Part shown: positions 46,789 to 57,640 of the stretch, piece after piece
Layout: every line of letters starts with the position of its first letter
How positions within the stretch are numbered: position 1 is the first letter of the stretch
Assembly: GCA_028023455.1 (NCBI GenBank)
Contig: JAQFVV010000049.1
Span: 6,292,855 to 6,356,854 of the forward strand
Reading direction: 5' to 3'
DNA from: Epiperipatus broadwayi
Taxonomy: Eukaryota > Onychophora > Udeonychophora > Euonychophora > Peripatidae
Length of the DNA stretch: 64,000 bases
The notes under the pieces: generated by a model
What the model was told of the DNA's origin: nothing
Database searches by the model: none
What the model saw: the letters and a program-made list of their open reading frames with translations, nothing else
Translations under genes and position numbers: made by a program

Positions 46789-46804
46789 AAGCAAACTCCT
46801 ACTT

Positions 46805-47900
46805 CTTCATAATTATTGTATTATTTGTTGTTTTAGCATCTAGCTAAATACTCATTGACTGATCAGACATTGAATACTTATAGGCAATTTTTCTAAAAAT
46901 ATTGTATATAAAATATGTTAATTTTACTTTCAGGCTATTTATATATTTGTTTAAATATTAAAATAAGTGGGAAAAACAGGAAAGCAAAAATAAATATTCA
47001 AAGAAAAATATAGAAAAAAAAAAACAAATGTCATAAATCAAAACTCTGAAAGATCATTTATCTTAAAAATTGAAGATCTCAGAAATGGTTTGAAATATAA
47101 CCTGCAGTGGCCAATCAATTTTAAAGCTGTTCTTTATAACAAAATAGTAAGAAAAAATAATTAATCATACAGACTGTAAAAACAATGATCAAGATTTTCA
47201 AAATGAATACCATCTGTTCGATAAAAATAAAAGACAGTTCAATCTACCCCAATCTATTTTTTTTCCCAAAGAAATAAAACAAATGGAAGGTCTTTTATAT
47301 AAATATCAAGAGAAAAAATATCTTAAATCAAATAACTGAGAAATGGCTGTCTAAGGGTAGATTTATAAATAAATCACTTAAAAATCAATTATTAATATTA
47401 ATATGCTTGTCAAGTTAATGGAGCATATAAAACGTCGGGATTTTTTTTTTCTAAAGAAATATGTTCGTTTGTTTTCGTTTAAGAAGAATATATATTTGTG
47501 ACCACAAAGTTTAAAAAGAATATTCAAATAATTTATTACTCAGAAATTCATAAGTTGCTTGAGTACTGGAAGCCAGCCCACCACGTGGGTGTTAGGCGCC
47601 TTTATGTAAAATAAATTTCAGTGTCCCTAGTCTCATGAACATAGCTGACCTGAGTGTATTGCAATGGTAAACAACACATTTATTAAGGCCCGGGTCTGCT
47701 TGATCTATGTCTTTTGCGAGAATTAAAACATTTTATCACATTGTTTTATAAATCTTATAAATCCTACAATGAATACCGTATACAAAGTAATACAATTGTA
47801 GGTGTACTAACGTGTGGTAATGCACATTATTTAGTTACGTTATTTTCCTAAATGTTTTGGGATGTTCTGGTCACATTAATGTGACAACAGTTCTTTGTTA
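46805..47900. other. AT-rich DNA with one GC-richer patch
   Basis: The stretch 47571-47705 (CCAGCCCACCACGTGGGTGT and AAGGCCCGGGTCTGCTTGAT) stands out from its background, but no family was recognised. The rest is AT-rich and unassigned. Confidence 0.5.
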
Positions 47901-48020
47901 GCATTTTTGAGTTGTTAGCCGAGAGGTATCGCAGCCGCCACGCAAGCAAGTAGTTGGTTGCAGACGGTTGTGGGTTCGCGTCCTGGCCGATGCTATGACA
48001 CATGGAAAAAAAAAATAATA
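47901..48020 (+). mobile_element. tRNA-derived SINE family S, full-length copy
   Basis: The A box TTAGCCGAGAGG lies at 47915-47926 and the B box GGTTCGCGTCC at 47973-47983, about 46 nt apart as in a tRNA with a variable loop. Between them is GTAGTTGGTTGCAGACGG. The 3' unit CCGATGCTATGACACATGG ends in A10 followed by ATA repeats. The family body after the tRNA part is only about 20 bp, so it is a very short SINE. This copy has the best internal pol III promoter in the window. The target duplication is unclear. Confidence 0.8.
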
Positions 48021-48489
48021 ATAATAAAATTAGGCTGATATTATCAATGGATTCGCAATAAAATAGAAGAATATGTATATATTTGCATTACATATATACT
48101 ATTTGTTTTTTCAAATATTGATTCAATAAAATTGAACAAAATCATATTTATAATAAATAAGCAATTAGTTATATATTAGAAATATTAATTTGTGCAATTT
48201 TAATATATTTATATTAGCAAGTAAAATAATTTATTTTTTAAATTTTCTAAATGTTTTTATCATGTGAAAAACACCTTCTCACCCATGAAACAATGAATTC
48301 TATATAATTTTGTTTAACACAAAGACATAATAAAATATAATTATTTATATTTTTATCTTTTTATTTATATATTAATTCTCATGACTTTGCCCCCCCCTCG
48401 CAATGTGATATATTTTAACTAGTCTGACTCTAATCAACCTACTGTTTTTTATTTTGTGTTATTTGGAATTTAGAATAATTTTTTTATAA
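48021..48489. other. AT-rich DNA without a supported gene
   Basis: Nothing recognised apart from a C7 run at 48391-48397. Confidence 0.55.
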
Positions 48490-48514
48490 ATATATTCATA
48501 TAATTAAAGACAAA

Positions 48515-48585
48515 TGAACCCCAAAATGCATTTTGTGCTGAACCAACACTCATCAGTTAGCCCAGGTCACTATCTCATATATATA
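48515..48585 (-). ncRNA. Hammerhead ribozyme core, family B unit 1
   Basis: On the minus strand CTGATGAG (plus 48549-48556) is followed by TGTTGGTTCAGCAC as helix II, then by AAAATGCATTTTGGGG. G12 of GAAA is replaced (CAAA), which should impair it. The palindromic ATGCAT and the TTGG/CTAA helix I contact are kept. Confidence 0.6.
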
Positions 48586-48884
48586 TATATATCTTTACAA
48601 GTGTCAAATTAACTCAACCCACATCTTTGACACCATCCACTTTAGATAATATAGTAATGATTAATATTAATCATTTACTAAACTAGAGATTGTCTCTAGC
48701 ATAGATATAAACTTTAAAACTCAATTAAAGATTAATATATCTGATCTTTTAAAATTGAACAAACACATGGAGTTATTCACATTTCTTTTTCCCTTGTGTA
48801 ATATCTTTATGAATATATTAAATAACCTCAATATTACCACAGATTCTTTTAAATTCATATAAATAAAGATTCATTAAAAGACAA

Positions 48885-48952
48885 ATGACCCCCAAGATGC
48901 ATTTCATGCTGAACCAGCACTCATCAGTTAGCCCAGGTCACTATCTCATATA
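48885..48952 (-). ncRNA. Hammerhead ribozyme, type I, family B unit 2 (best copy in window)
   Basis: On the minus strand CTGATGA (plus 48921-48927) and GAAA (plus 48902-48905) are intact. Between them GTGCTGGTTCAGCAT forms helix II (GTGCTG against CAGCAT, 5-6 pairs). After GAAA, ATGCAT is a self-complementary helix III, and the next base gives an AUC site, with cleavage expected between plus 48896 and 48895. Helix I: TTGG after the site pairs with CTAA before CTGATGA (one G-T), and GGTCAT pairs with GTGACC further out, across an internal loop. Every element of the type I fold is present. Self-cleavage is predicted from structure only. Confidence 0.75.
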
Positions 48953-49060
48953 TATTATATAAAAATTACTTATCTATATTAAATAATTACATTTTGAATT
49001 ATGAGTGTCAAATTAACTCAACTCACATCTTTGACATCATTCACTTTAGTAAATATAGTA

Positions 49061-51204
49061 TACCGGATACTCAATCTATTCTGAAACAGAGGGCGCCACC
49101 AGACCACTACGTGTCTGGAAAATTTGTTTACTGTGATCAGAATAGATGATGATGATGGTTTGCACCGACTAGACTCAGGGAGAAACAAGAGATCTTAAAT
49201 TGTTTAGACAATTGAGACAAAAGCACAAAGACAAACGCCAGCCAAATTAAGTTTAAACATATTTCATAAATTTTATTATGAGAAAATAAATTATTAAATA
49301 TAAGTTTATGACACAATAAATGGGGGTTAACTCAGGCGTGTACCAGACATACTAAAGGCAAAGCTATGACAGACTGACTGATCTTCTAATAAACAAATTT
49401 AAAAGGGAGGAAGCAAATTTCATTCAGCAGAGGATTCACCTAAACAATGGTTTTCATTTTCAGATATTTAAACCATATGCCCCTGAAATAGATCAAAGAA
49501 TCCAGCACCGATGAGCTGTTCGAGATCTAAAAATTGGTCAGACCTCGAATGTCCTTATATCGGTATGAGCTGCACCTATTAGTACATTTAAAATAATGGT
49601 GATTGATACACCTCAAGAACAACCGACAAACATGACTGAAATGAAGAAACAATTAAAACTGGTGAATCCCAGCCAAACAATTGGCAAAAATTACTTTAAA
49701 ATTAATAATTAAAGATCTCACTAAGGGACAAGTAAATAATTAGAAAAACAGTTACGTCTGCCCAGCATTTAAAGAAAATAAACTTACAAACAAGTTCTGA
49801 GTACACGCTCTGACAAATTTAAAGCACACATAATAAATGCAAAAAGAAATCTATCGGAGAGTGCACATGAGTACAAAATATTAAAAGTTTAAATACTATA
49901 GCAGAATGAAAGTATTGCTCACCTGTAATTTAAGAAAGGATAAATTTTATCTTCCTGCTGACGACTTATAAAATTACAAAAAAAAACACAATTCTAATTT
50001 CCACCTTTAGAGATATTAGAAACGAAATCTCCACCTGCGAAAATCAGACAATAAAGTCATCAGCCAAAAGAGTTTTGGAGGTTTAGCAAGAGGGCAAACA
50101 TAGAGTATAAAATTAATTATTGAATACTAAATAATTACAGGTAAGCATAAAAAAAAATATATACAAAACTGCTAAAGCATTTACAAAAGCGAGGCATAAA
50201 ATATAAAACTCATTCGTCACTCTCTAATAAACAAAACTGAAAGCAAATTGGAATCTTAAAACTAAGATTCCAAGACACACTACAAAATATTGGAAATTAG
50301 AGCAAATATTAAATATGAGGCTATATTGATTTAAGAATACATATTTATGATTAGATTGAGCGGAGATTTAATGAGAATTAATTTACCCTGGGAAGAATAA
50401 AAACGAAAATAGTTACCTTTTGGTAAAAGCAATGTTCACGTAGAGTGCACACTTTTACTTAAGTTCATTTTCAGGTTCTTTAGGCAGAAAGGTAGATGTA
50501 AAGAGGTTCCGGCTTCTTTTAGGTGTTCAAGGCATTACTGGAGCCACTTGGAAGTCAGGGATCCGTCTTTTGTGGAGTTAGCAAGCCATTTGGGTGGTGG
50601 TAACCAGTATAGAATTTTTCATTTTGTTGCAGGCAAAAGTATTTAATCACAACTGATGTCCTTTAAGAAATTTAATGTCCGTGCTGATATAACTTTTACG
50701 TGAGAAAACCACTTGTCTATCTCTCAAAGATGAATTAACTGACACTCCAAATTTTCAGGGCTATTTATACGTTACTCCATTTCCTGTGAATCACTTTACT
50801 TGTTGTCCAATTTCTACACCTTAGGCAGGGCAAATATTAATCTCCCGCTCAATCTATCTAAGAATTCTACCCAGGGTTTATTGAAATGAAAACAACAACA
50901 TAAAAATCAAATCTCCGTTATCAAAATTGTTTACAATAATTAAAATAAAAGCCACAGGAATGCAATTAGCTAGCAAGCTTGTTTTTAAATCAAATGGATT
51001 TAAAAACAGGCGGTATATGAAAACTATTTTAAAATAAATCGATAAACATTTTTTTAAAAAATCCGTTTCGATACACGCATTCTTTTTAAATAATATTGCA
51101 AATTTAAACTCTACGTTTAATTAACATTAAAAGCTTAATAAATTTCTTTTTTTTCTTTTTTTGTTTAATAACAACACCATTGAACCGGATTTTAATCAGG
51201 TTCA
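49061..51204 (-). mobile_element. 2.1-kb insertion with 6-bp target duplication, probable solo LTR
   Basis: ATAGTA occurs at 49055-49060 and 51205-51210, and removing 49061-51204 restores the family B unit, so the insertion limits are well defined. On the minus strand it begins TGAACCTGATTAAAATCCGG and ends GAGTATCCGGTA. It has no open frame, which fits a solo LTR (TG start, 5-6 bp duplication) or a non-autonomous element. A TATA box (plus 50762-50769) with a TCAGTT initiator about 28 nt downstream gives a minus-strand promoter near the right end. It is less AT-rich than its surroundings. The final TA rather than CA is unusual for an LTR. Confidence 0.65.
50731..50775 (-). promoter_or_regulatory. 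Putative pol II core promoter in the 2.1-kb insertion
   Basis: The minus strand reads GTATAAATAGCCCTG with GTGTCAGTTAATTC about 28 nt on, the same TATA plus TCAGT spacing as in the block at 43.76-43.79 kb. Confidence 0.45.
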
Positions 51205-51990
51205 ATAGTAATGACCATTATTAATTATTTACTAAACTAGAAATTTTCTCTGGTACAAATATAAACTTTAAAACTCAATTAAAGATTAGTATATCTGATT
51301 TTTTAAATTTAAACACAAACACATGGAGTTATTCATATTTTTTTTTATAAAGATGTTATACATGGGAAAAAGAAATGTGAATAGCTCCATGTGTTTGTGG
51401 GTTTAATTTTTAAAAAAATCAGATGTATTAATCTTTAATTGAGTTTTGAAGTTTATATCTGAGCTAGAGATATTTTTTAGTTTATTAAATGATTAATAAT
51501 AGTCATTACTATATTTATCTAAAGTAGATGGTGTCAAAAGTGTGAGTTGAGTTAATTTGACACTTGTGATTCAAAATGTAATTATTTAATATAGACAAAT
51601 ATTTTTCATATAATAGAGATATATATGAGAGGCAGTGACCTGTACCAACTATTGAGTGCTGGTTCAACATGAAATGTATTTTGTGGGTCATTTTCCATTT
51701 ATTGTGTCTTTATTTATATGAATTTAAAAGAATATGTGGTAATATCTGAGGTTATTAAATATATTTATAAAGATATTACACATGAGAAAAAGAAATGTGA
51801 ATAACTCCATGTGCTTTGTGTTTAATTTTAAAAAATCAGATATATTAATCTTTAATTGAGTTTAAAAGATATCTGTGCTAAAGACAATCTCTAGTTTAGT
51901 AAATGATTAATAATAGTCATTTCTATAATTATCTAAGGTGGATGGGGTCAATGATGTGGGTTGAGTTAATTTGACACTTGTAATTCAAAA
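51205..51990. repeat. Repeat family B: end of copy 2 and two inverted copies (right arm)
   Basis: Copy 2 resumes at 51205 and runs to about 51345. From there the same sequence returns in inverse order: CTCCATGTGTTTGTG at about 51387-51401, TTAATTGAGTTTTGAAGTTT, GAGTTGAGTTAATTTGACAC (51544-51563), the core at 51632-51700, then a second inverted body ending TTAATTTGACACTTGTAATT near 51987. The whole 48.5-52 kb region, without the insertion, is therefore an inverted duplication of a tandem dimer. Confidence 0.8.
51632..51702 (+). ncRNA. Hammerhead-like core, family B, inverted copy
   Basis: GTACCAACTATTGAGTGCTG then GTTCAACATGAAATGTATTT. GAAA (51671-51674) and most of helix II survive, but CTGATGA reads CTATTGA. 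TGTGGGTCATTTT follows, with GGTCA able to pair with TGACC upstream. Inactive by sequence. Confidence 0.5.
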
Positions 51991-52350
51991 TCTAATAATT
52001 TTTTTGTATGCTTGTTATTTCAATTTAGTCACACAATATAGTAAGGTATTGAGAGATTTTAAGGATTTACCTTACATTTACTTAAAAATCAAATTTTCAT
52101 ATTTACATCATTTATTTAATAAATTTTATAGTGTGTCACATGTTTGTGGCAGCTGATTCATTGAAATTTTGTTTTCTGTTTTAAATTGTGTGAAAAATGT
52201 AAGCATGATGTCAACAGAAATCCTGGCATTTGTTGCTGCTTAATTCCCATTTTAAAATGGTGTACCACAATTTGAAATCAAATAAAATTTGAATTTTTTA
52301 TTAATATTTTTATTATTAGATGCATTTATTTTTTTCTTTTCTGATCAGTT
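51991..52350. other. AT-rich spacer
   Basis: Nothing recognised. A 61-codon frame at 51971-52156 starts inside the repeat and has no features. Confidence 0.55.
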
Positions 52351-52358
52351 CACTAGAT

Positions 52359-53339
52359 CAGTGGTCTTCAACCTTTTCACACCTGTGGACCGATAAAAGT
52401 AAGGATAAGATTTCACAGACCAGCAGAAGTTTACAGATAAATTTTTATTTGGGGGGAAGGGGGTTGAGAAATACGTTGTCATCACTGAGACAAAAGATAG
52501 ACACCAAAGTTATTTTTTGTTTGTTTTTATTTTTAAAAAAAGGTAACAGAAATTGGTTTTAAAAATATAAGTTTTAGTATTTTAATGGTATACAAATAAA
52601 GCCAAAAAAAATATTGTCTTATAGGCCAAAAAAAAGTATGCATATTTTTAAACAAAAAAAAAGAAAATGAAATTTGAAAAAGTCAAAAGTTTTGATCTTA
52701 TTTTATTTTGGGGTAGTGGGGGTGTATTGAGAAATACTTTGCAAAAGTTAAAAACAGAACTTATTTTTTGGTTTTCTCTCATATGTCATAGCATCAGCCG
52801 GGACGCGAACTACAACCGTCTGCAACCAACTACTTGCTTGCAAGACAGATGCGATGACCTCTCGGCTTATTTTTAAAAAAAGATAATAAAAATTGATTTC
52901 CAAAATAAAAAGTTAAAGCCAAAAAAAAAAAGAATCACCTTATAGCCAAAAAAAAAAAAAACACTAAAAATAAAATATTAAAAGAGAGAGTAGAAAAAAT
53001 TTAAGAGATCAAAAAAAGTCATGTTACATTTTATTGTTTTAACAACACTGACAAGCAGCCGTGATTGACTATCAAAAGACAACTGGAGTTTGTGTAATAA
53101 AAAACTTTTTTCTACCCCCCATAAACATCTGTGATAAATAGAAAAACAAATTAATTTATGTATGATTGATTAGATTTTGTGATATTTTTGTTCTGTTTCT
53201 TTTTTTTAATAAATGTGATGAAAAAATAAATAAAAATTGTTCATATTAATTAAAAGTTTAAAATCTTATTATTTTGTGGACCGACAGACAACTTCTATGG
53301 CCCGGTACAGGGCCGTGGCCCAGTGGTTGAAGATCACTG
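52359..53339. mobile_element. hAT-type non-autonomous DNA transposon with 8-bp target duplication
   Basis: Terminal inverted repeats CAGTGGTCTTCAACC (52359-52373) and its near-complement GGTTGAAGATCACTG (53325-53339) are flanked by CACTAGAT at 52351-52358 and 53340-53347. An 8-bp duplication and CAGTG..CAACC ends are diagnostic of hAT elements. Subterminal GTGGACCGATAAAAG and GTGGACCGACAGACAACTTC also pair as an extended inverted repeat. The interior has no transposase. It is a duplication of a roughly 230-bp T/A-rich unit (GGGGGAAGGGGGTTGAGAAA with GCCAAAAAAAATATTG, and GGGGTAGTGGGGGTGTATTG with GCCAAAAAAAAAAAG). A SINE lies in the second unit. Confidence 0.88.
52770..52867 (-). mobile_element. 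SINE family S inserted in the hAT element
   Basis: On the minus strand AGCCGAGAGGTCATCGC (A box), GTAGTTGGTTGCAGACGG, AGTTCGCGTCC (B box with one change) and CGGCTGATGCTATGACATAT. CTTATTTTT at 52760-52768 and 52866-52874 fits a 9-bp target duplication that shares its last bases with the SINE head. The undamaged duplicate unit (near 52511-52550) is an internal empty-site reference. Confidence 0.82.
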
Positions 53340-53347
53340 CACTAGAT

Positions 53348-56040
53348 TACACAAATACAACAAAAGCATAATTACTTTATTGGCCAGAATAGTTAATAAA
53401 ATTGATTAAAAGTACACAGTCGATTTGCATTTCAAAGCCTTCAATGTGATAAAAACGTAATTGTGGAATATAGGTTGTAAGTATTCAATTTCAATTTTTT
53501 AATTATTTGAATGATATTTTAATTTTTTTTATTATTTGATAAATGGTATAATTTATTAATGTGTTTTGTATTGATGTGTATATGTAGTATACAAATTATA
53601 TACTACTAAATCATTTATATTCGTTATTATACAGTATATAAATTTGTATTCAAATATAACAAAAGTGGTTTATATACAATGTAATTTTGCATCTCTGATC
53701 CAAGTTTGAGGCAACCTTATTTTATAAACATAATGATTCTCAAAAGTTTAATAATTTATTAATGTGTTTATATTTATATTAGTGTATTAGTGTTTGCATT
53801 TGCATGTTTGTGTCTGTATAACAAGTAATGATTTAGCAGTGCAATGTAAATTTAAGACTGATTATCAGATGTACAGAAAGGTTGCAGTTAATAAAGCAAT
53901 CACAAAATTTACTGGGCATAGTACCATGTAAAAATATAAACACTTAAAACCAATAAAGAGAGCTTTCACATGGTGTGTGTAATGATAGCCACAAGGGTTA
54001 TGTATATACCACATAGAATTGTATACAGGCAAAAAATCAAATTCTGATTCTTGCCTATGCCTTGATATTCATGCTGTGAAATCAATAGATTTGCCACATC
54101 TTGCATCACATTATTTTCAAGTCTATAGCTAGTAAATGAGCTATATGCAAATAAATTATATCAATGTGGAACAATAAATATAACAAGATAGCATAACTGG
54201 GGTCTATAAAGAAGATAAACATCATTGGTGTACACAAATAACATAAAATGAAAAGATGGGACTCATTTTATCAATGATACAGACAGTAGCCTATAATTTC
54301 TAGTTTTAAATAGACAAAAAGCCAATTGCTATGATTACAAATAGATATCCACCTTCTGGAAATGATTTGTTTTGTATCTTTTATTAGGATGAATCTTTTT
54401 CTTTTAGACACCTCTGAGATTTGTTAACTTTTGGGGTACAAGATAAAAATGAAGAATTCTTATGCGATCAATTTTGGAGATTCTGAAGCTATAGGTTATC
54501 TCAGATAAAACATATTATATATGGTTTGAAAGATAATTTTGTGAGAAATACAAAAAAATTATCAAGATGTAATTTAAACATAATTAATGATAAATTAGAA
54601 ATTATGAACACTGAATAAAATAATAATTATGTCAGATGTTGAAATTTCTTTTATTCCTTATTTTTTAAATGGTAATCACTATTTGTCTTAGCCTTATTGT
54701 TTTCATTAGTTTTTCTAGTTTCTATCAATGTAAATGTTTTTGCTCTAACATTATTAAAACTGAAGTTATTATGAAAATTATGTTTCAAGTCAGTTTTTTT
54801 TTAAAATTCAATATGACGTCAGAACAATTAACTATTTAATTAATGATAATGGATTCTTTCACTAGTATAAATAAAGAATTTTGTTGTCACTTTTCCAATT
54901 GAGTAGTTACAAGTGAAATTGTATGTGTTACAATAATGTCATGTTATTAAATATATACAATATCTTTTTAAAAAATTGTTTTTAATTAATTCCATTAACA
55001 ACATCTTGATAAAAATATATGTTTTAAAAATCCAACCTCTCGCAAATAACTTGTTTTTATTTTTTATTAACAAAAATAGCTTCTCTTGTTTTCTTTCAGT
55101 AATAAATTACTCACCTTATTATGGTATTTAAATTTTTAACACCTATTAATAACTAAGTCATAGTATACTTTATTATACAATTCAACAATTAGAGGGTTAG
55201 CCAGGATTTAATTAAAAAAGGAATTTTAAATTTTCATACTTAGATTGTTTATTCAATAAATTTTTAAAAGACATTAAAACCCCTTGCAACTTATTTTGTT
55301 TACCCACATGTTATATCATGAAATTTATTAAAAATTAAATATTTTGGCATGCAATAATTTGCATAGATTCGCATTTTAATGTGGATTATGAATCAATTAT
55401 GAGATTTCAGTTAGAGAACAAGTAAAAAGCTAATACTGCATTAAAAAAAAGATAATATTATTAAAAATAGGAAAATCTATTTAATAAAATGTTTAAAAAG
55501 ATAATAAAGCATAATAAGAAAGATAACATTGCTTTTAAAAATAGTTTACACAAGACTACAGCAGGATTGATCCTACAATCCCACATTTGTTAGTCAGACG
55601 GTCTTATCATTACTCTAAACAAAATAAAACACATGACCAATCTAAAATACCATTGATAAACTTAATTTGATCGCATAAAAAATTACTGTAATTATGAGGC
55701 AACATTTTAAAAATAAGTTTCATTTTTAAATAAATTATGAATATTAATGTGTTATGTTTTGTATAAATTAAGATATTTAAATACAAGTGATTGGGGAGTC
55801 TAAACTTTTTCATTTACTTATAAATTTTATTAATTACAGTGACAAAGGTTAGTGGAATGTTTGCTTTTGATTAATGGTAGAATATATATGTAGTATATTT
55901 CAAGGATCAAGCAATTGTCACAACATGTCTAAATAAAGATGTATTTTAAAAAAGTAAAGACATATCCCACTTATATTTAAATAAAAATAATGTATTTTTG
56001 ACAATAAAGTGATTTAGAAATCTAAACATTTACATATAAG
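53348..56040. other. AT-rich DNA without a supported gene
   Basis: The segment 53870-54310 is less AT-biased but has no open frame or recognised domain. The frame at 55610-55813 (minus) is featureless. No repeats were assigned. Confidence 0.55.
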
Positions 56041-56061
56041 TTTTAAGCCAATAAACATCAC

Positions 56062-56290
56062 ATGATCACCATTTCTTATGCTTGCTTATAACTGTTATTA
56101 AAATAGGAAAAACTTACTATACGTATTGCCACTCACTGCAAGCTAGAGTAATCAATGGATGCCAGAAGGCTTAGTAGACACTAGATGGTGGTTTTATGCT
56201 TAAGCCTTCTGGCATCCATTGATTACTCTAGCTTGCAGTGAGTGGTATGTATAGTGAGTTTTGCTGTTCTAATAATATATAAGTTGTATT
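56062..56290. mobile_element. Foldback MITE family M, copy 3 (near-perfect palindrome)
   Basis: The arms 56104-56172 and 56198-56266 carry GCCACTCACTGCAAGCTAGA, GTAATCAATGGATGCCAGAA and GGCTTA. The inverted copies differ at only a few positions. The spacer of about 25 bp includes GACACTAGATGGTGG, compared with CATCTAGTGGATGAG at 32.25 kb. The outer TTATTA(A/G)AA(T/C)AG strings extend the inverted repeat. GATCACCATTTCTTATGC on the left is shared with copy 1. Confidence 0.85.
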
Positions 56291-57129
56291 AATTATTGCA
56301 ACAAAAAGGCAGCAGCCTGTTCCGTTTATTACAAAGAAAAGAATACATATGTAGTACATTTCAGGTTTGAGTCTGGAGATTTAAGGCTTGAGCAATTGTC
56401 ACAATAAGTTTATATAAAGAATTATTTCACTCATATTTAAATAAAAAACATATTTACATTCAGAATGTAATTCTCAGAATGAAGTGGTTCAAAAATGTAC
56501 ACATTTTCATTTACATATAAATTTTATTAATGACCTTATTATCTTGGTGTCCTCAAGATGAATTGCTTTTGTGTCCTGCCCAACCTGCACACCTTCACAT
56601 GACAGGCCTGACTGAAATTACAGAGATGGAGTTGTGATTCTTAGATGCTTGAATTCTAATCTCTATCATTACATTAATCTTGCAATTAAGCAGGGCTTTA
56701 TGTTATTAAAATATTTTTTTATAGCAGAGAAGCTACATTTTGCATTAATCATTGTATAAAAGCAAAAAATTAATACTGCTGAAAACTTTTACATGCTGGA
56801 AATAGAAAAAAATGGCATGCTGTTTAAAACAAAAGTCAGATATTTAAGTGATACAGAAATGGAAGTAAGTGCAATGATGGAGAGAATGAAAGGAATAAAT
56901 TGTTTAATTATGAAATAAAAAATGAAAAATGTATTTTTATGAAAGGAATAATTTTATATAGAGAGAACCAGTGTTGTGTAGATACTGAAAGACAGACAAA
57001 TTATTAATGATATTAATAAGTGCAGCAAGAAAGAGTTACCAAGATTTGAATTCTATTTAGAAGATAATAAACTGTCTTCACTAGCTTTGTACATAATATT
57101 AAATAAGTAAATTTAGGTTTTAATATAAG
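56291..57129. other. AT-rich DNA without a supported gene
   Basis: A less AT-rich stretch, 56545-56700 (GTGTCCTGCCCAACCTGCAC), is unassigned. No gene. Confidence 0.55.
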
Positions 57130-57640
57130 ATGGTCATTCTTATTTTCTCAAAATCTTTATTTTGTGGATGGAATGCTAGTTTTCACATATTTAACATGCC
57201 TGATTTAATATTATGTATGGGGCAATAATAATCATTCATATTTTCTCAAAACCTGTATCTTGTGATTGGTATTCTCATATTTAACAAGCTTGATTTAATA
57301 TTGGGCATGGTGCTAGTGAGTAAAGTTTATTACATTCTAAATAGAATTAGAATCTAATACTGGGCTATTAAAATTCAATGATTATTATGTAGTTTAAAAC
57401 CTAATATTAGCATGAAGTAAATATAATATTTCATAAATATTAATAAGATATTTAAAAGAAACGGAAGTAACACGAATAATTTAATATGTTCATGCTCTCA
57501 TTTTACAACCAAGATTAGTCTACATAAGTGCATTTAGGTTTAAAAACAAAATAGTCATTCTTATTTTATCAAAGTCATTATCTTGTGACTAGAACAAGAG
57601 TATCTTCACAATTATAGTACAAGTGAGGAAGGTTCATTAC
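57130..57640. repeat. Diverged local repeats, ~95-bp unit
   Basis: TCATTCTTATTTTCTCAAAA..TTGTGGATGG..ATTTAACATGCCTGATTTAA (57133-57212) recurs at 57233-57312 (CATATTTTCTCAAAACC..TTTAACAAGCTTGATTTAA) and more weakly at 57550-57615. CAATGATTATTA(T/C) also recurs at 57376 and 57683. Probably an old tandem duplication. Confidence 0.65.

Larger units (their letters stand above)
48490..49060 (-). repeat. Repeat family B, tandem copies 1 and 2 (left arm of palindrome)
   Basis: Two units in the same orientation repeat with a period of about 371 bp: the TCATCAG of the ribozyme core is at 48550 and at 48921. The unit body includes GTGTCAAATTAACTCAACYC, CATTTACTAAACTAGAGATT and AACACATGGAGTTATTCACA. 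The second unit is interrupted at 49060 by a 2.1-kb insertion and resumes at 51205. The tandem dimer with one ribozyme per unit is the layout seen in retrozymes. Confidence 0.8.
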
